DNA from: Gammaproteobacteria bacterium | GTDB taxonomy: Bacteria; Pseudomonadota; Gammaproteobacteria; Pseudomonadales; Oleiphilaceae | Reading direction: 5' to 3' | Assembly (NCBI GenBank): GCA_002747055.1 | Contig: PDSQ01000039.1 | Location: 1-42,451 of the forward strand | Length of the DNA stretch: 42,451 bases | Part shown: positions 1-7,612 of the stretch, in pieces | How positions within the stretch are numbered: the first letter of the stretch is position 1 | Layout of the letters: every line of letters starts with the position of its first letter | Made by a program: the position numbers and the translations under genes | The notes under the pieces: generated by a model | What the model was told of the DNA's origin: nothing | Seen by the model: only the letters and a program-made list of their open reading frames with translations | The model's database searches: none

Positions 1-95
1 TTGCCGACAGAGTGAATTTCCCGACACTGCCCTGCGTTGTCGAGAAATCTACATTAACTTTGAAATAGGTGTCTAAAATAGGTTGACATGTTCCG

Positions 96-419
96 GTGTT
101 GAGCCGCTTGCAAATGGCTTCCCAGGAATCCGTCAGCTCTATGGAACTTGGCCACAGTGCAACGGCCAAAGCAGTCACCACCACGGAATCAACGGCAAAT
201 CACCTGCAACGCGTTGTTGCGGCTTTTTCCCAAATCACCGATCAGGCAACGCAAATTTCTATCGCGGCAAGCGAACAAAAGAAAGTATCTCAGGAATTGA
301 GCATGTTCGTATCCCGACTGCAGGAAATGACAGATAGTAACGCCAGTGATGCTAGCAACCTGAGTGACATGAGTCAGGAGATCGATGCGATAGCCCAACG
401 TTTAATTACAATGAGGTGA
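96..419 (+). pseudogene. Methyl-accepting chemotaxis protein, C-terminal remnant
   Basis: About 107 residues match the distal part of a chemoreceptor signalling domain: a long Ala/Ser/Gln-rich helical heptad pattern with the AASEQ segment typical of the return arm of the MCP hairpin, ending shortly after. The upstream arm, HAMP, membrane and sensor parts are absent. Upstream in the same frame there are stops at 66 and 84, and the residues before them do not look like an MCP. The GTG at 96 is therefore only where the open frame begins, not a convincing start. I read this as a 5'-truncated leftover. A frameshift further upstream, outside the window, cannot be excluded. Confidence 0.7.
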
Positions 420-473
420 CATCGATACCAAATACACGGATAAACCCAGAGCAGCGTTAAATCTGCTTCAGTT

Positions 474-506
474 CAAATGGGCGAACACCGCGGGTTCGCC
501 CATTTG
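474..506 (+). terminator. Hairpin terminator after the MCP remnant
   Basis: A perfect 13-bp stem (474-486 with 494-506, 7-nt loop) followed by a short pyrimidine-rich stretch. It lies between the MCP remnant and the pst operon and probably insulates the two. The U-tract is weak, so termination strength is uncertain. Confidence 0.6.
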
Positions 507-637
507 CTTTCAATCAGACCTGTTTTTGGTTTAATCACAGCCGATTTGTTTTTTTATAAAACCGACCTCGTCCTGCTTTGGCTCGCCCGTTACCAGGAAT
601 TTATTTTTCTGCAACAAAACCGAACACCCAAAGCCAT

Positions 638-659
638 CTTTATCATTTCTTAACATTTT
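638..659 (+). promoter_or_regulatory. Possible degenerate Pho box upstream of pstS
   Basis: Two 11-nt direct repeats, CTTTATCATTT and CTTAACATTTT, lie head to tail 53 nt before pstS, followed by a possible -10 (GATAAT, 665-670). The 11-nt period and the T/A-rich TCAT/ACAT cores resemble PhoB half-sites, but the match to the CTGTCAT consensus is poor. Assignment rests mostly on position. Confidence 0.35.
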
Positions 660-711
660 GAATCGATAATAAGGGGGTGATAGCTAAACTCTAACAAGGC
701 GGACATAAACA

Positions 712-1596
712 ATGAAAATCAAAAAACAGTTCCATTTTTCGTTACTGGTTTCAACCATTCTGGCAATGGGTCTGATCAGCATGCACGTAACGGCAAGGAC
801 CGTCATTCAGAACAAAGGGTCGGACACGCTGGTTAACGTCGCTCAGGCATGGGCTGAAGCGTACCAGTCAGTTGACAAGGATGTGGTCGTCGCGGTCAGC
901 GGCGGCGGCTCAGGAACAGGTATTGCCGCAATGATCAACGGCACCGTCGATATCGCCAATGCCAGCCGCAAGATGAAAAAGAAAGAAAAAGCCATGGCCG
1001 AAAAGCACGGCCAGCACCCTGTCGAACACGTGGTAGGTTATGATGCACTGGCGGTATTTATCCACAAAAACAATCCGGCCACCACGCTAACCATCAAACA
1101 GTTGAAGTCTATTTACGATAGAAAAGGTAAGGTAAAAAAATGGTCCGATCTGGGCATCGAGGTTCCCGGCTGTTCCAGTGACGAGATTGTTGTCGTCAGC
1201 AGACAAAACAACTCAGGCACTTATGCCTATTTCAAAAAAGCGGTGCTGGGTAAAAAAGGCAAATACCGAAGTGGCACGCTCGATATGCACGGTTCAAAAG
1301 ATGTTGTAGACCTGGTCGAGAAAACACCCTGCGCCATTGGTTATAGCGGCCTGGCCTATGCAACCGACCACGTCGGTCTGGCCTGTATTTCCAAAGCGGG
1401 CGAAGCCTGCGTCAACCCCACTGTCGCCAGTGCGGCCGATGGCAGTTACCCGATTGCACGGCCTCTGTTTATGTACACCAACGGCGAACCCAAAGGCAAG
1501 ATCAAGGAATACATGGACTGGATCAAGAGTGATACCGGCCAATGCATCATCCTGGAAAAAGGTTACGCACCAATGAAAAGCGTCGCGTGTAACTAA
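712..1596 (+). CDS. pstS: Phosphate ABC transporter substrate-binding protein PstS
   Basis: Periplasmic binding protein that delivers phosphate to the PstCA channel. A signal peptide (Lys-rich start, hydrophobic segment about 10-22, cleavage near VTA at 26-28) is followed by ligand signatures of the family: the GGGSGTG loop at 64-70, Asp80 in VDIA, and Arg164 with SGT at 168-170, which in the family bind the phosphate oxygens. At 294 residues it has the usual length. It heads an operon, but 134 nt containing a hairpin separate it from phoU, consistent with higher expression of the binding protein. An AAGGCGG stretch precedes the ATG. The sequence cannot distinguish phosphate from arsenate specificity, but phosphate is the default. 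Confidence 0.92.
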   Translation: MKIKKQFHFSLLVSTILAMGLISMHVTARTVIQNKGSDTLVNVAQAWAEAYQSVDKDVVVAVSGGGSGTGIAAMINGTVDIANASRKMKKKEKAMAEKHGQHPVEHVVGYDALAVFIHKNNPATTLTIKQLKSIYDRKGKVKKWSDLGIEVPGCSSDEIVVVSRQNNSGTYAYFKKAVLGKKGKYRSGTLDMHGSKDVVDLVEKTPCAIGYSGLAYATDHVGLACISKAGEACVNPTVASAADGSYPIARPLFMYTNGEPKGKIKEYMDWIKSDTGQCIILEKGYAPMKSVACN

Positions 1597-1602
1597 GCGA
1601 CT

Positions 1603-1626
1603 CATCCCGCAAATCTATGTGGGATG
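1603..1626 (+). promoter_or_regulatory. Intercistronic hairpin between pstS and phoU
   Basis: A 9-bp stem with one G-U pair (1603-1611 with 1618-1626) and a 6-nt loop starts 7 nt after the pstS stop. No U-tract follows, so it is more likely a 3'-end stabiliser or processing element for pstS mRNA than a strong terminator. Confidence 0.45.
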
Positions 1627-1730
1627 CACGCAGACAATAACTGCCAGTCATTGACCGAAATTATGCAAATAACCGTGCACGACAGGCAGAAATTGAAGAT
1701 ATAACGCCATAGACATCGGGACAGTTACCT

Positions 1731-2819
1731 ATGAGTCATTACGAAGAACGCTTAGCGAAAGACCTCAAAGAGATCCGGCATGCGGTTGCAACCATTAGCC
1801 AGGACGTTGAAAAAGCGATAGAAAACGCCATTCACGCCATGTTATCAGGTGACAAGCAACTGGCTAATGCAATTACCATCGGAGATAAACCGATAAACAG
1901 AAAGGTACGGGCATTAGATAAAAAATGTCATGCATTTATCGCCAGACACCTACCCAGTGCTGGTCATCTTCGCTTGATTTCGTCCGTTCTGAGAACCAAT
2001 ATTGCGCTGGAAAGAATCGGTGATTACGCAGTGACCATAGCCCGGATTTCAATTCAGCGCAGCAGCCCGCCAACAGGAGCGACGGTTCACGATATCGAAC
2101 TGATGGCAACCGAATCCCGACAAATGCTGCGTCAGGCCACCTCTGCCTTTATAGAAAACAATGCGGATCGAGCAAAAGCGACCACCATTATCGCCGACCA
2201 GGTAGAGAGGCAGCTGAGTAATGCATTGGATAATCTGGCCGCCAGTGCAACCGAAAACATTGAAGATATCCGGGCAATATTCGGCTTATATGGTGTATTG
2301 GACAAAATTGAGCGAGTATCCGACCAGGCCAAAAATATATGCGAAGAGGCCATATTCGTCGCGACGGGCCAGACAAAAGAGGAAAAAGTTTACCGAATCC
2401 TGTTTCTCGATAAAGAGAATGCCTGCCAAAGCCTGCTGGCAGAGTCAATAGGCAAAAAACTGTTCCCGGCAGAGGCCGTGTTTGAAAGTGCCGGCGCCCA
2501 GGCTGGCGAACTGACGCCTGAAGTCAAACATTTTATGGAAACCAGAGGCCTCTATATGGCCTCGGCACCGCGCGCGACAACCAGCATATTGCCAATCGAG
2601 CTGGATAACTTCGACCTGGTGATCAGTCTGCAGGGACCGGTTTCCGATTACTATCTCTCACTTCCTTTTCACACGACCGCTTTGGAGTGGGATATGAAGC
2701 AACTGGCGGATAGCCTGTATCAGGCTCAGACCGAAGCGTGTTTAGAAAAAACCTATCGCTACCTTTCCTCCCAAATACAGAGCTTGATGGAAACAATGCG
2801 CGGACACGAGGCCAACTAG
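1731..2819 (+). CDS. phoU: PhoU domain fused to a degenerate LMW protein-tyrosine-phosphatase-like domain
   Basis: Residues 1 to about 215 form a two-repeat PhoU protein with both metal-cluster motifs: E94-RIG-D98, and D191 to D198 containing KIERVSD. PhoU links the Pst transporter to phosphate signalling. From about 221 a second domain begins with the beta-strand YRILFL, as in low-molecular-weight phosphatases and ArsC-type arsenate reductases, and continues to 362. In those enzymes the next residues are the C(X)5R loop. Here the Cys is Asp227 and the Arg is Gln233, while Asn230, Cys232 and Ser234 remain. Phosphatase or arsenate reductase activity is therefore unlikely, and a ligand-sensing or partner-binding role is inferred. 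It lies between pstS and pstC, not at the operon end. pstC starts one base after its stop. Confidence 0.85.
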   Translation: MSHYEERLAKDLKEIRHAVATISQDVEKAIENAIHAMLSGDKQLANAITIGDKPINRKVRALDKKCHAFIARHLPSAGHLRLISSVLRTNIALERIGDYAVTIARISIQRSSPPTGATVHDIELMATESRQMLRQATSAFIENNADRAKATTIIADQVERQLSNALDNLAASATENIEDIRAIFGLYGVLDKIERVSDQAKNICEEAIFVATGQTKEEKVYRILFLDKENACQSLLAESIGKKLFPAEAVFESAGAQAGELTPEVKHFMETRGLYMASAPRATTSILPIELDNFDLVISLQGPVSDYYLSLPFHTTALEWDMKQLADSLYQAQTEACLEKTYRYLSSQIQSLMETMRGHEAN

Positions 2820-2820
2820 C

Positions 2821-3750
2821 ATGCAGCGAGCAGATCAAAATGCAGTCGCGGATAGTGAGTTTGATCGCCGGACTGCCGACTGGTATATAGACAAACTAAT
2901 ACAAATTCTCGTGTTTATCGGTGGTATTTCCGCCATCGTGTTTATCGTGGGAATTTTCGTTTTCATCACCAAAGAAGGCTTTTCTTTCGTCTTTGGTTCC
3001 TTTGACTTCGTTGAGTTCTTCACTTCCCCTTATTGGGAGCCGAGTGACGAGGATGCACCAGAGTATGGCATTCTTTCGATGATTGCAGGAACCGCGAGTG
3101 TCACCGGGCTGGCGATGGTCGTAGCCATCCCGTTTTCTTTGGGAGCCGCCATTTACATCGGCGAGTTTGCGACCGGTAAAACCCGTGAAACACTGAAAAT
3201 TCTGGTCGAATTACTGGCTGCCATTCCATCCGTGGTTTGGGGCTTTATCGGCTTGTCCATCATGAACCCGCTGATCATCGAGTTTTTCGATGTCCCGGTT
3301 GGTCTTACGGTATTGAATGCAGGCGTGATACTTGGCCTGATGGCAGCACCGATCATGACCTCTATTGCCGAAGATGCATTGAAAGCGGTACCGGATAGAT
3401 ACAGAGAGGCGGCGGAAGCACTGGGCGCGACTCGCTGGCAAGTTATCTTCAAAGTCGTCTTACCAGCTGCAAAAAATGGCCTGCTGGGTGCCGTATTGCT
3501 CGGTGTTGGACGCGGTTTCGGTGAAACCATGGCAGTACTGATGGCAACCGGCCACTCGGTAAATATACCGGACAGCATTTTCGATTCGGTTCGCGCATTG
3601 ACCGCCACCATTGCTGCTGAACTAGGTGAAACTGCGGTAGGGTCAGACCACTACGGTGTGCTGTTCACCATCGGTATATTCCTGTTCCTGATCACGTTCA
3701 TCATTAATTTAACTGCCGACCTTATCGTTCGCGGCATTCGCAAGGGGTAA
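2821..3750 (+). CDS. pstC: Phosphate ABC transporter permease PstC
   Basis: Inner-membrane subunit of the phosphate channel. It has about six hydrophobic segments, the first near 27-50, and the cytoplasmic EAA coupling loop YREAAEALGATRWQ that docks on the ATPase, followed by GRGFGETMAV typical of PstC. Length 309 residues. The start codon lies one base past the phoU stop, so translation is probably coupled. pstA begins 4 nt after its stop. Nothing in the permease looks degenerate, which contrasts with the two ATPases downstream. Confidence 0.92.
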   Translation: MQRADQNAVADSEFDRRTADWYIDKLIQILVFIGGISAIVFIVGIFVFITKEGFSFVFGSFDFVEFFTSPYWEPSDEDAPEYGILSMIAGTASVTGLAMVVAIPFSLGAAIYIGEFATGKTRETLKILVELLAAIPSVVWGFIGLSIMNPLIIEFFDVPVGLTVLNAGVILGLMAAPIMTSIAEDALKAVPDRYREAAEALGATRWQVIFKVVLPAAKNGLLGAVLLGVGRGFGETMAVLMATGHSVNIPDSIFDSVRALTATIAAELGETAVGSDHYGVLFTIGIFLFLITFIINLTADLIVRGIRKG

Positions 3751-3754
3751 TTCG

Positions 3755-4630
3755 ATGGATCAGTTTGCAATCTCGTCTCTCAACATTCGCAACAAGCGAG
3801 TGGAAAAACTGTACAAAATCCTGTTTGGCATGATGACACTTCTGCTAATTGCACCCGTTGTCATCATACTGGTATTCCTGGTTTACAAAGGCATGCCCAC
3901 CATTTCGTTCGACTTTCTGTTTACCGCCCCGACCGACGGCATGACAGCGGGAGGGATCTTTCCTGCATTGTTGGGAACGGTCTGGCTGGTTACCCTGGCA
4001 CTACTGGTATCGGTACCCATAGGTATCGCCGCCGCTATTTATTTGAGCGAATATGCCGGCGACAACTGGTTAACCCGAGTCATCAATCTTGCGATTATCA
4101 ACCTGGCGGGGGTTCCTTCCATCGTTCATGCACTGTTTGGTGTCGGTGCTTTCGTTATCTTTTTCAAATTTGGCACCAGTATTCTGGCAGCCAGCCTGAC
4201 GCTGGCCATCATGACGCTACCGGTCGTTATCGTCGCAACCAAAGAATCCTTGCAGGCGGTGCCTATGGCATTTCGTGAGGCTTGCTGGAATATGGGCGCC
4301 ACTCGCTGGCAAACCATCCGTCGGGTCGTACTGCCGAATTCAGTTTCGGGTATTCTGACAGGTGTCATATTGGAGGTATCACGAACCACAGGTGAAACCG
4401 CCCCCATTATGTTCACCGGCGCCGCGTTTTTTCTTCCGGTACTTCCCGAAAGCATGTTCGATCAAACCATGGCCATGTCACTTCACCTGTTCGTGGTCGC
4501 GACACAAGTACCAGGCGTACCAGAGAGTTTACCGTACGCGGTGGCTTTGGTATTGATTGCAATGGTATTGATCATGAACAGTATTTCGATCGCATTCCGG
4601 GTTTATTTGCGAGGTCAGAAAAAATGGTAA
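3755..4630 (+). CDS. pstA: Phosphate ABC transporter permease PstA
   Basis: Second channel subunit, 291 residues. It has six hydrophobic segments and an intact EAA loop, FREACWNMGATRWQTIRRVVLP, followed by SRTTGETAPIMFTGAAF, which is diagnostic of PstA. It overlaps the first pstB-like gene by 7 nt. PstC and PstA normally form a heterodimer, each contacting one ATPase subunit through its EAA loop. This gives a ready-made asymmetric docking platform for two different ATPases. Confidence 0.92.
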   Translation: MDQFAISSLNIRNKRVEKLYKILFGMMTLLLIAPVVIILVFLVYKGMPTISFDFLFTAPTDGMTAGGIFPALLGTVWLVTLALLVSVPIGIAAAIYLSEYAGDNWLTRVINLAIINLAGVPSIVHALFGVGAFVIFFKFGTSILAASLTLAIMTLPVVIVATKESLQAVPMAFREACWNMGATRWQTIRRVVLPNSVSGILTGVILEVSRTTGETAPIMFTGAAFFLPVLPESMFDQTMAMSLHLFVVATQVPGVPESLPYAVALVLIAMVLIMNSISIAFRVYLRGQKKW

Positions 4631-5436
4631 CGACAGCGGAAACCTATTCGACAGAGCCAACGCCGGTGAGCGAGGCAACGGCAAACAAGAAAATTACCGT
4701 ACAGAATCTGAAAATCCAATATGGTGATTTCACCGCACTCAGCGGGGTCACACTCGATATCAGAGAACATGAGATTTTCGGTATCATAGGCCCGGCGAAT
4801 GCCGGTAAAACATCGTTTTTAAAATCGCTGAACAGGATGGACACGTTCAACTCAGCGATGACGGTACACGGCGACATTACCTTCAATGGCAGAAACCTGC
4901 GCGGTCTAAACAACCTTTACGCACTTAGAAAACGCATCGGTGTGGTTTTTCCCCTGCCCGTCGGCCTACCCATGACCATCTATGACAATGTCGCTTTGGC
5001 GCCCAGATTGAGCGGAATCAACAACAAGGCAGAGCTGGATGTGATTGTCGAGCGTTGCCTGACCCGAGCGGCCCTCTGGGACGAAGTAAAAGACAGACTG
5101 ACTTCCCTTGGCAGCCTGTTATCGGGTGGCCAACAACAACGCCTGACCATCGCCCGGGCGCTCTCCCAATCACCGGAAGTACTGATGCTGGACGAATTTT
5201 CGATCGCGGTGGATCCGGTCACCACGATGCGAATAGAAGATGTGCTGAAAGAACTCAAATCGGAAATGACGATCATCCTGGTCACCAACCTGGTGCAACA
5301 GGCGCGGCGCCTCGCAGACAGAACTGCGTTTTTTCTTGAAGGCGAGTGCATCGAGCTTGCTGACACTGAGTCACTGTTTAGCGGTGAAGCGACCGATACG
5401 CGCACACGAGACTATATAGAAGGCCGATTCGGATAG
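4624..5436 (+). CDS. PstB-like ATPase with degenerate Q-loop and H-switch
   Basis: ABC ATPase of the PstB family, 270 residues, ending in the family's YIEGRFG tail. Walker A is GPANAGKT (56-63), with Asn in place of the usual fourth-position Gly. The Q-loop Gln is Pro110 (VVFPLP instead of VFQ-P). The signature LSGGQ is perfect (166-170). Walker B Asp190-Glu191 is intact, but the following DEPTSALD is changed to DEFSIAVD. The switch His is Asn222 (LVTN). The protein probably binds ATP but should hydrolyse it poorly in its own Walker site, while offering a good signature to a partner. It overlaps pstA and lies 15 nt before a second PstB. I infer the two form a heterodimer. Confidence 0.88.
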   Translation: MVTTAETYSTEPTPVSEATANKKITVQNLKIQYGDFTALSGVTLDIREHEIFGIIGPANAGKTSFLKSLNRMDTFNSAMTVHGDITFNGRNLRGLNNLYALRKRIGVVFPLPVGLPMTIYDNVALAPRLSGINNKAELDVIVERCLTRAALWDEVKDRLTSLGSLLSGGQQQRLTIARALSQSPEVLMLDEFSIAVDPVTTMRIEDVLKELKSEMTIILVTNLVQQARRLADRTAFFLEGECIELADTESLFSGEATDTRTRDYIEGRFG

Positions 5437-5451
5437 GAGATCCCGGAAAAG

Positions 5452-6240
5452 ATGAACACAGTCAACACAACTCAGCCAGAATATGCTATCGACACCGAGG
5501 CACTCAACCTATGGTATGGCACCTTTCAGGCATTGTACGATATCAACCTGAATATCAAAAAGGGCAAAATCACCTCGCTTATCGGCCCGTCAGGATGCGG
5601 CAAATCGACTTACTTGCGCAGTATCAACCGCATAAATGAAAGACTGGGATATGTCCGCACGGAAGGCCAGATCAACGTTATGGGCCAAAACATCTATGCC
5701 CCCTCGGTCGAACTGCTTCAGGTTCGCAAGCAGGTCGGAATGGTATTTCAACGGCCTAACCCTTTACCTATTTCCATTCGTGACAACATTCTATTTGGTC
5801 ACACCATTCACAGCACGGGGCAGAAAGCTTCTCGCCGACAACAGGATGAAATCGTCGAGCAGTCGTTACGCACCGTTCTACTCTGGGACAAGGTGAAAGA
5901 CAAACTAAAAACGAAAGCGACGGAGCTGTCTCTCGAAGAACAGCAAAAGCTCTGCATCGCCCGATTGCTGCCAGTCAAACCGGCGATGCTGCTGATGGAT
6001 GAACCTTGTTCCGCTTTGGATCCAAAAGGCACCGAAGCGGTAGAAGAACTGATCTGGGATTTGCGCGGAGAATACTCCATTCTGATTGTCACCCACAATA
6101 TGGCCCAGGCCCGACGAGCCAGTGAAGAGTGTATTTTCATGCTGATGGGAAAGGTCGTCGAGCACAGCGCGACCGACGACCTTTTCGTCACGCCAAAAGC
6201 GAGAGAAACCGCAGACTACATTGAAGGTCGCTATGGTTAG
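5452..6240 (+). CDS. pstB: PstB-like ATPase with degenerate signature motif
   Basis: Second PstB-family ATPase, 262 residues, ending in YIEGRYG. Walker A GPSGCGKS (45-52), Q-loop Gln100, Walker B with Asp183-Glu184 and switch His215 are all canonical. The signature, however, reads LSLEE (159-163) instead of LSGGQ: both glycines and the Gln are gone, only Ser160 remains. In ABC dimers the signature acts on the partner's ATP, so this subunit is competent in its own Walker site only if the partner supplies LSGGQ, which the preceding gene does. A GGAGATCC stretch precedes the ATG. It is the last phosphate gene of the operon. Confidence 0.88.
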   Translation: MNTVNTTQPEYAIDTEALNLWYGTFQALYDINLNIKKGKITSLIGPSGCGKSTYLRSINRINERLGYVRTEGQINVMGQNIYAPSVELLQVRKQVGMVFQRPNPLPISIRDNILFGHTIHSTGQKASRRQQDEIVEQSLRTVLLWDKVKDKLKTKATELSLEEQQKLCIARLLPVKPAMLLMDEPCSALDPKGTEAVEELIWDLRGEYSILIVTHNMAQARRASEECIFMLMGKVVEHSATDDLFVTPKARETADYIEGRYG

Positions 6241-6266
6241 ACAGAATGTTGAGAACAAACAAAAAA

Positions 6267-6297
6267 TTAACCTTAAACTTAGCCCGGGGGTGTAGAA
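6267..6297 (+). promoter_or_regulatory. Possible MerR-type operator-promoter for the permease gene
   Basis: In the 166-nt gap after the second pstB, a TTAACC element is followed by an imperfect dyad (CTT..AC....CC matched by GG....GT..AAG, 6272-6298) and TGTAGA, an 18-19-nt spacing as in MerR-family metal promoters. The dyad is weak, and no merR-type gene lies nearby. Confidence 0.25.
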
Positions 6298-6406
6298 GCA
6301 AGGCAGGAAAAACAGCTATGATAGCAGGCAACGACATCGATACTTGCACTTAATTGCGCGTGCTGGTAGTGACAAAAGGTGCTGACCCTTATCAGGAGTA
6401 GCGATT

Positions 6407-7432
6407 ATGAGCTTTATTACTCACTTTGTGGATTTGTTCCTGCAATCCGCACCATGGCTTTTACTCGGGCTGTTTATTGCCGGACTGATTAAACAGCTGA
6501 TTCCCGAAAGCTGGGTAAAAAAACAGCTCGGCCAGGGCAACCGTATTGTCCGCGCGGCTTTCATCGGCGCGCCACTGCCGCTCTGCTCCTGTGGCGTAAT
6601 TCCAACCGCCATGGCAGTGAGACGAGCCGGCGCAAGTAAAGCCAGTACAGCCAGCTTTCTGGTTGCAACACCGGAAACCGGCGTCGATTCGCTCTCCATC
6701 ACTTATTCATTGATGGGGCCGGTAATGACGATCGCCCGCCCTATCTCGGCCATTATCAGTGCGATTGTCACCGGCAACCTGGTCAAAACCTTTATCGAAG
6801 AAACGCCACCAACCAGCCCTGAAATCCCGAAATCCTGTTGTTCAGGCACTCCTCCACCCGATCCGACCTTGGCTGAAAAATTTATCAACGGTATTCGATA
6901 TGGCTTCGGTCGCCTTCTGGGTGACTTCGTCAACTGGCTGCTGGTCGGTCTGATTGTCGCTGCCCTGATTCAAACTTTCGTCCCCGGCGATTGGTTAACC
7001 CGATATGGTTCCGGTCCCCTTGGCATGGCTCTGATGGTAATCATCGCCATTCCAATGTATGTCTGCGCCACAGCGTCAACCCCGATCGCCGCCGGCCTTA
7101 TGCTTGGCGGTGTATCACCGGGTGCCGCTCTGGTATTTATGTTGGCCGGCCCGGCAACCAATATCGCCACAATGGCGGTCGTTCGACAGGAACTGGGAAA
7201 CAGGTCACTGGTTGCCTATCTGGCGGGTGTGATAGGCTCGGCTTTGCTGATGGGACTGGCGTTGGATGCGCTCGAAAGCTACTTTAACTGGCAGTTGATC
7301 GTCCGTTCGGGCGCCCATGAACACGTAGGTATGATCGGGTTTTCGTCCGGGATCGCACTGACACTGCTGATCGCCTATCAATATATCAAGAAACTACCTG
7401 CGCGACTGAAACCGACACAGCCCGCTTCATAG
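6407..7432 (+). CDS. SO_0444/YraQ (DUF318) family permease, probable Cu/Zn efflux
   Basis: Integral membrane protein of 341 residues with about eight hydrophobic segments in two halves. The first half carries the family motif LCSCGVIP (Cys60, Cys62), and the central cytoplasmic loop holds Cys144-Cys145, both candidate metal ligands. The second half repeats the theme around PMYVCATASTPIAAGL. The family includes SO_0444-type Cu/Zn exporters and, more distantly, ArsP organoarsenical permeases. The full central Cys pair favours the SO_0444 branch. A good ribosome site (CAGGAG) lies 7 nt before the ATG. It follows the phosphate genes on the same strand, but the 166-nt gap suggests its own promoter. 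Confidence 0.8.
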   Translation: MSFITHFVDLFLQSAPWLLLGLFIAGLIKQLIPESWVKKQLGQGNRIVRAAFIGAPLPLCSCGVIPTAMAVRRAGASKASTASFLVATPETGVDSLSITYSLMGPVMTIARPISAIISAIVTGNLVKTFIEETPPTSPEIPKSCCSGTPPPDPTLAEKFINGIRYGFGRLLGDFVNWLLVGLIVAALIQTFVPGDWLTRYGSGPLGMALMVIIAIPMYVCATASTPIAAGLMLGGVSPGAALVFMLAGPATNIATMAVVRQELGNRSLVAYLAGVIGSALLMGLALDALESYFNWQLIVRSGAHEHVGMIGFSSGIALTLLIAYQYIKKLPARLKPTQPAS

Positions 7433-7612
7433 CCTTTGACATCTTTAGCGGCCAAACTGAAAACGAAAAGGCTCAAGCCACTATCTGCGTTTTTTAAGGT
7501 ATCAATAGAGCTTGAAATCTGAGCCGCTTTCTCAGGTTATCCACTCCATCCACCGAACCTTACCCGGTATCATGGCTAAACCACAGCCATGCTTTTTGGC
7601 GCGGGCAGATTT

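Noticed and set aside
2..76. Open frame through the left edge ending at 76
   Set aside because: About 24 codons with no recognisable motif; could be the end of an upstream gene but cannot be supported.
3153..3611. 152-codon frame opposite pstC
   Set aside because: Shadow of the reading frame of a well-supported membrane protein; Ser/Thr/Pro-rich, as expected of a reverse frame.
4624..5436. First PstB-like gene as a simple pseudogene
   Set aside because: The frame is full-length with a perfect LSGGQ and conserved C-terminal tail, and its substitutions fit a defined site, so decay is a poor explanation.
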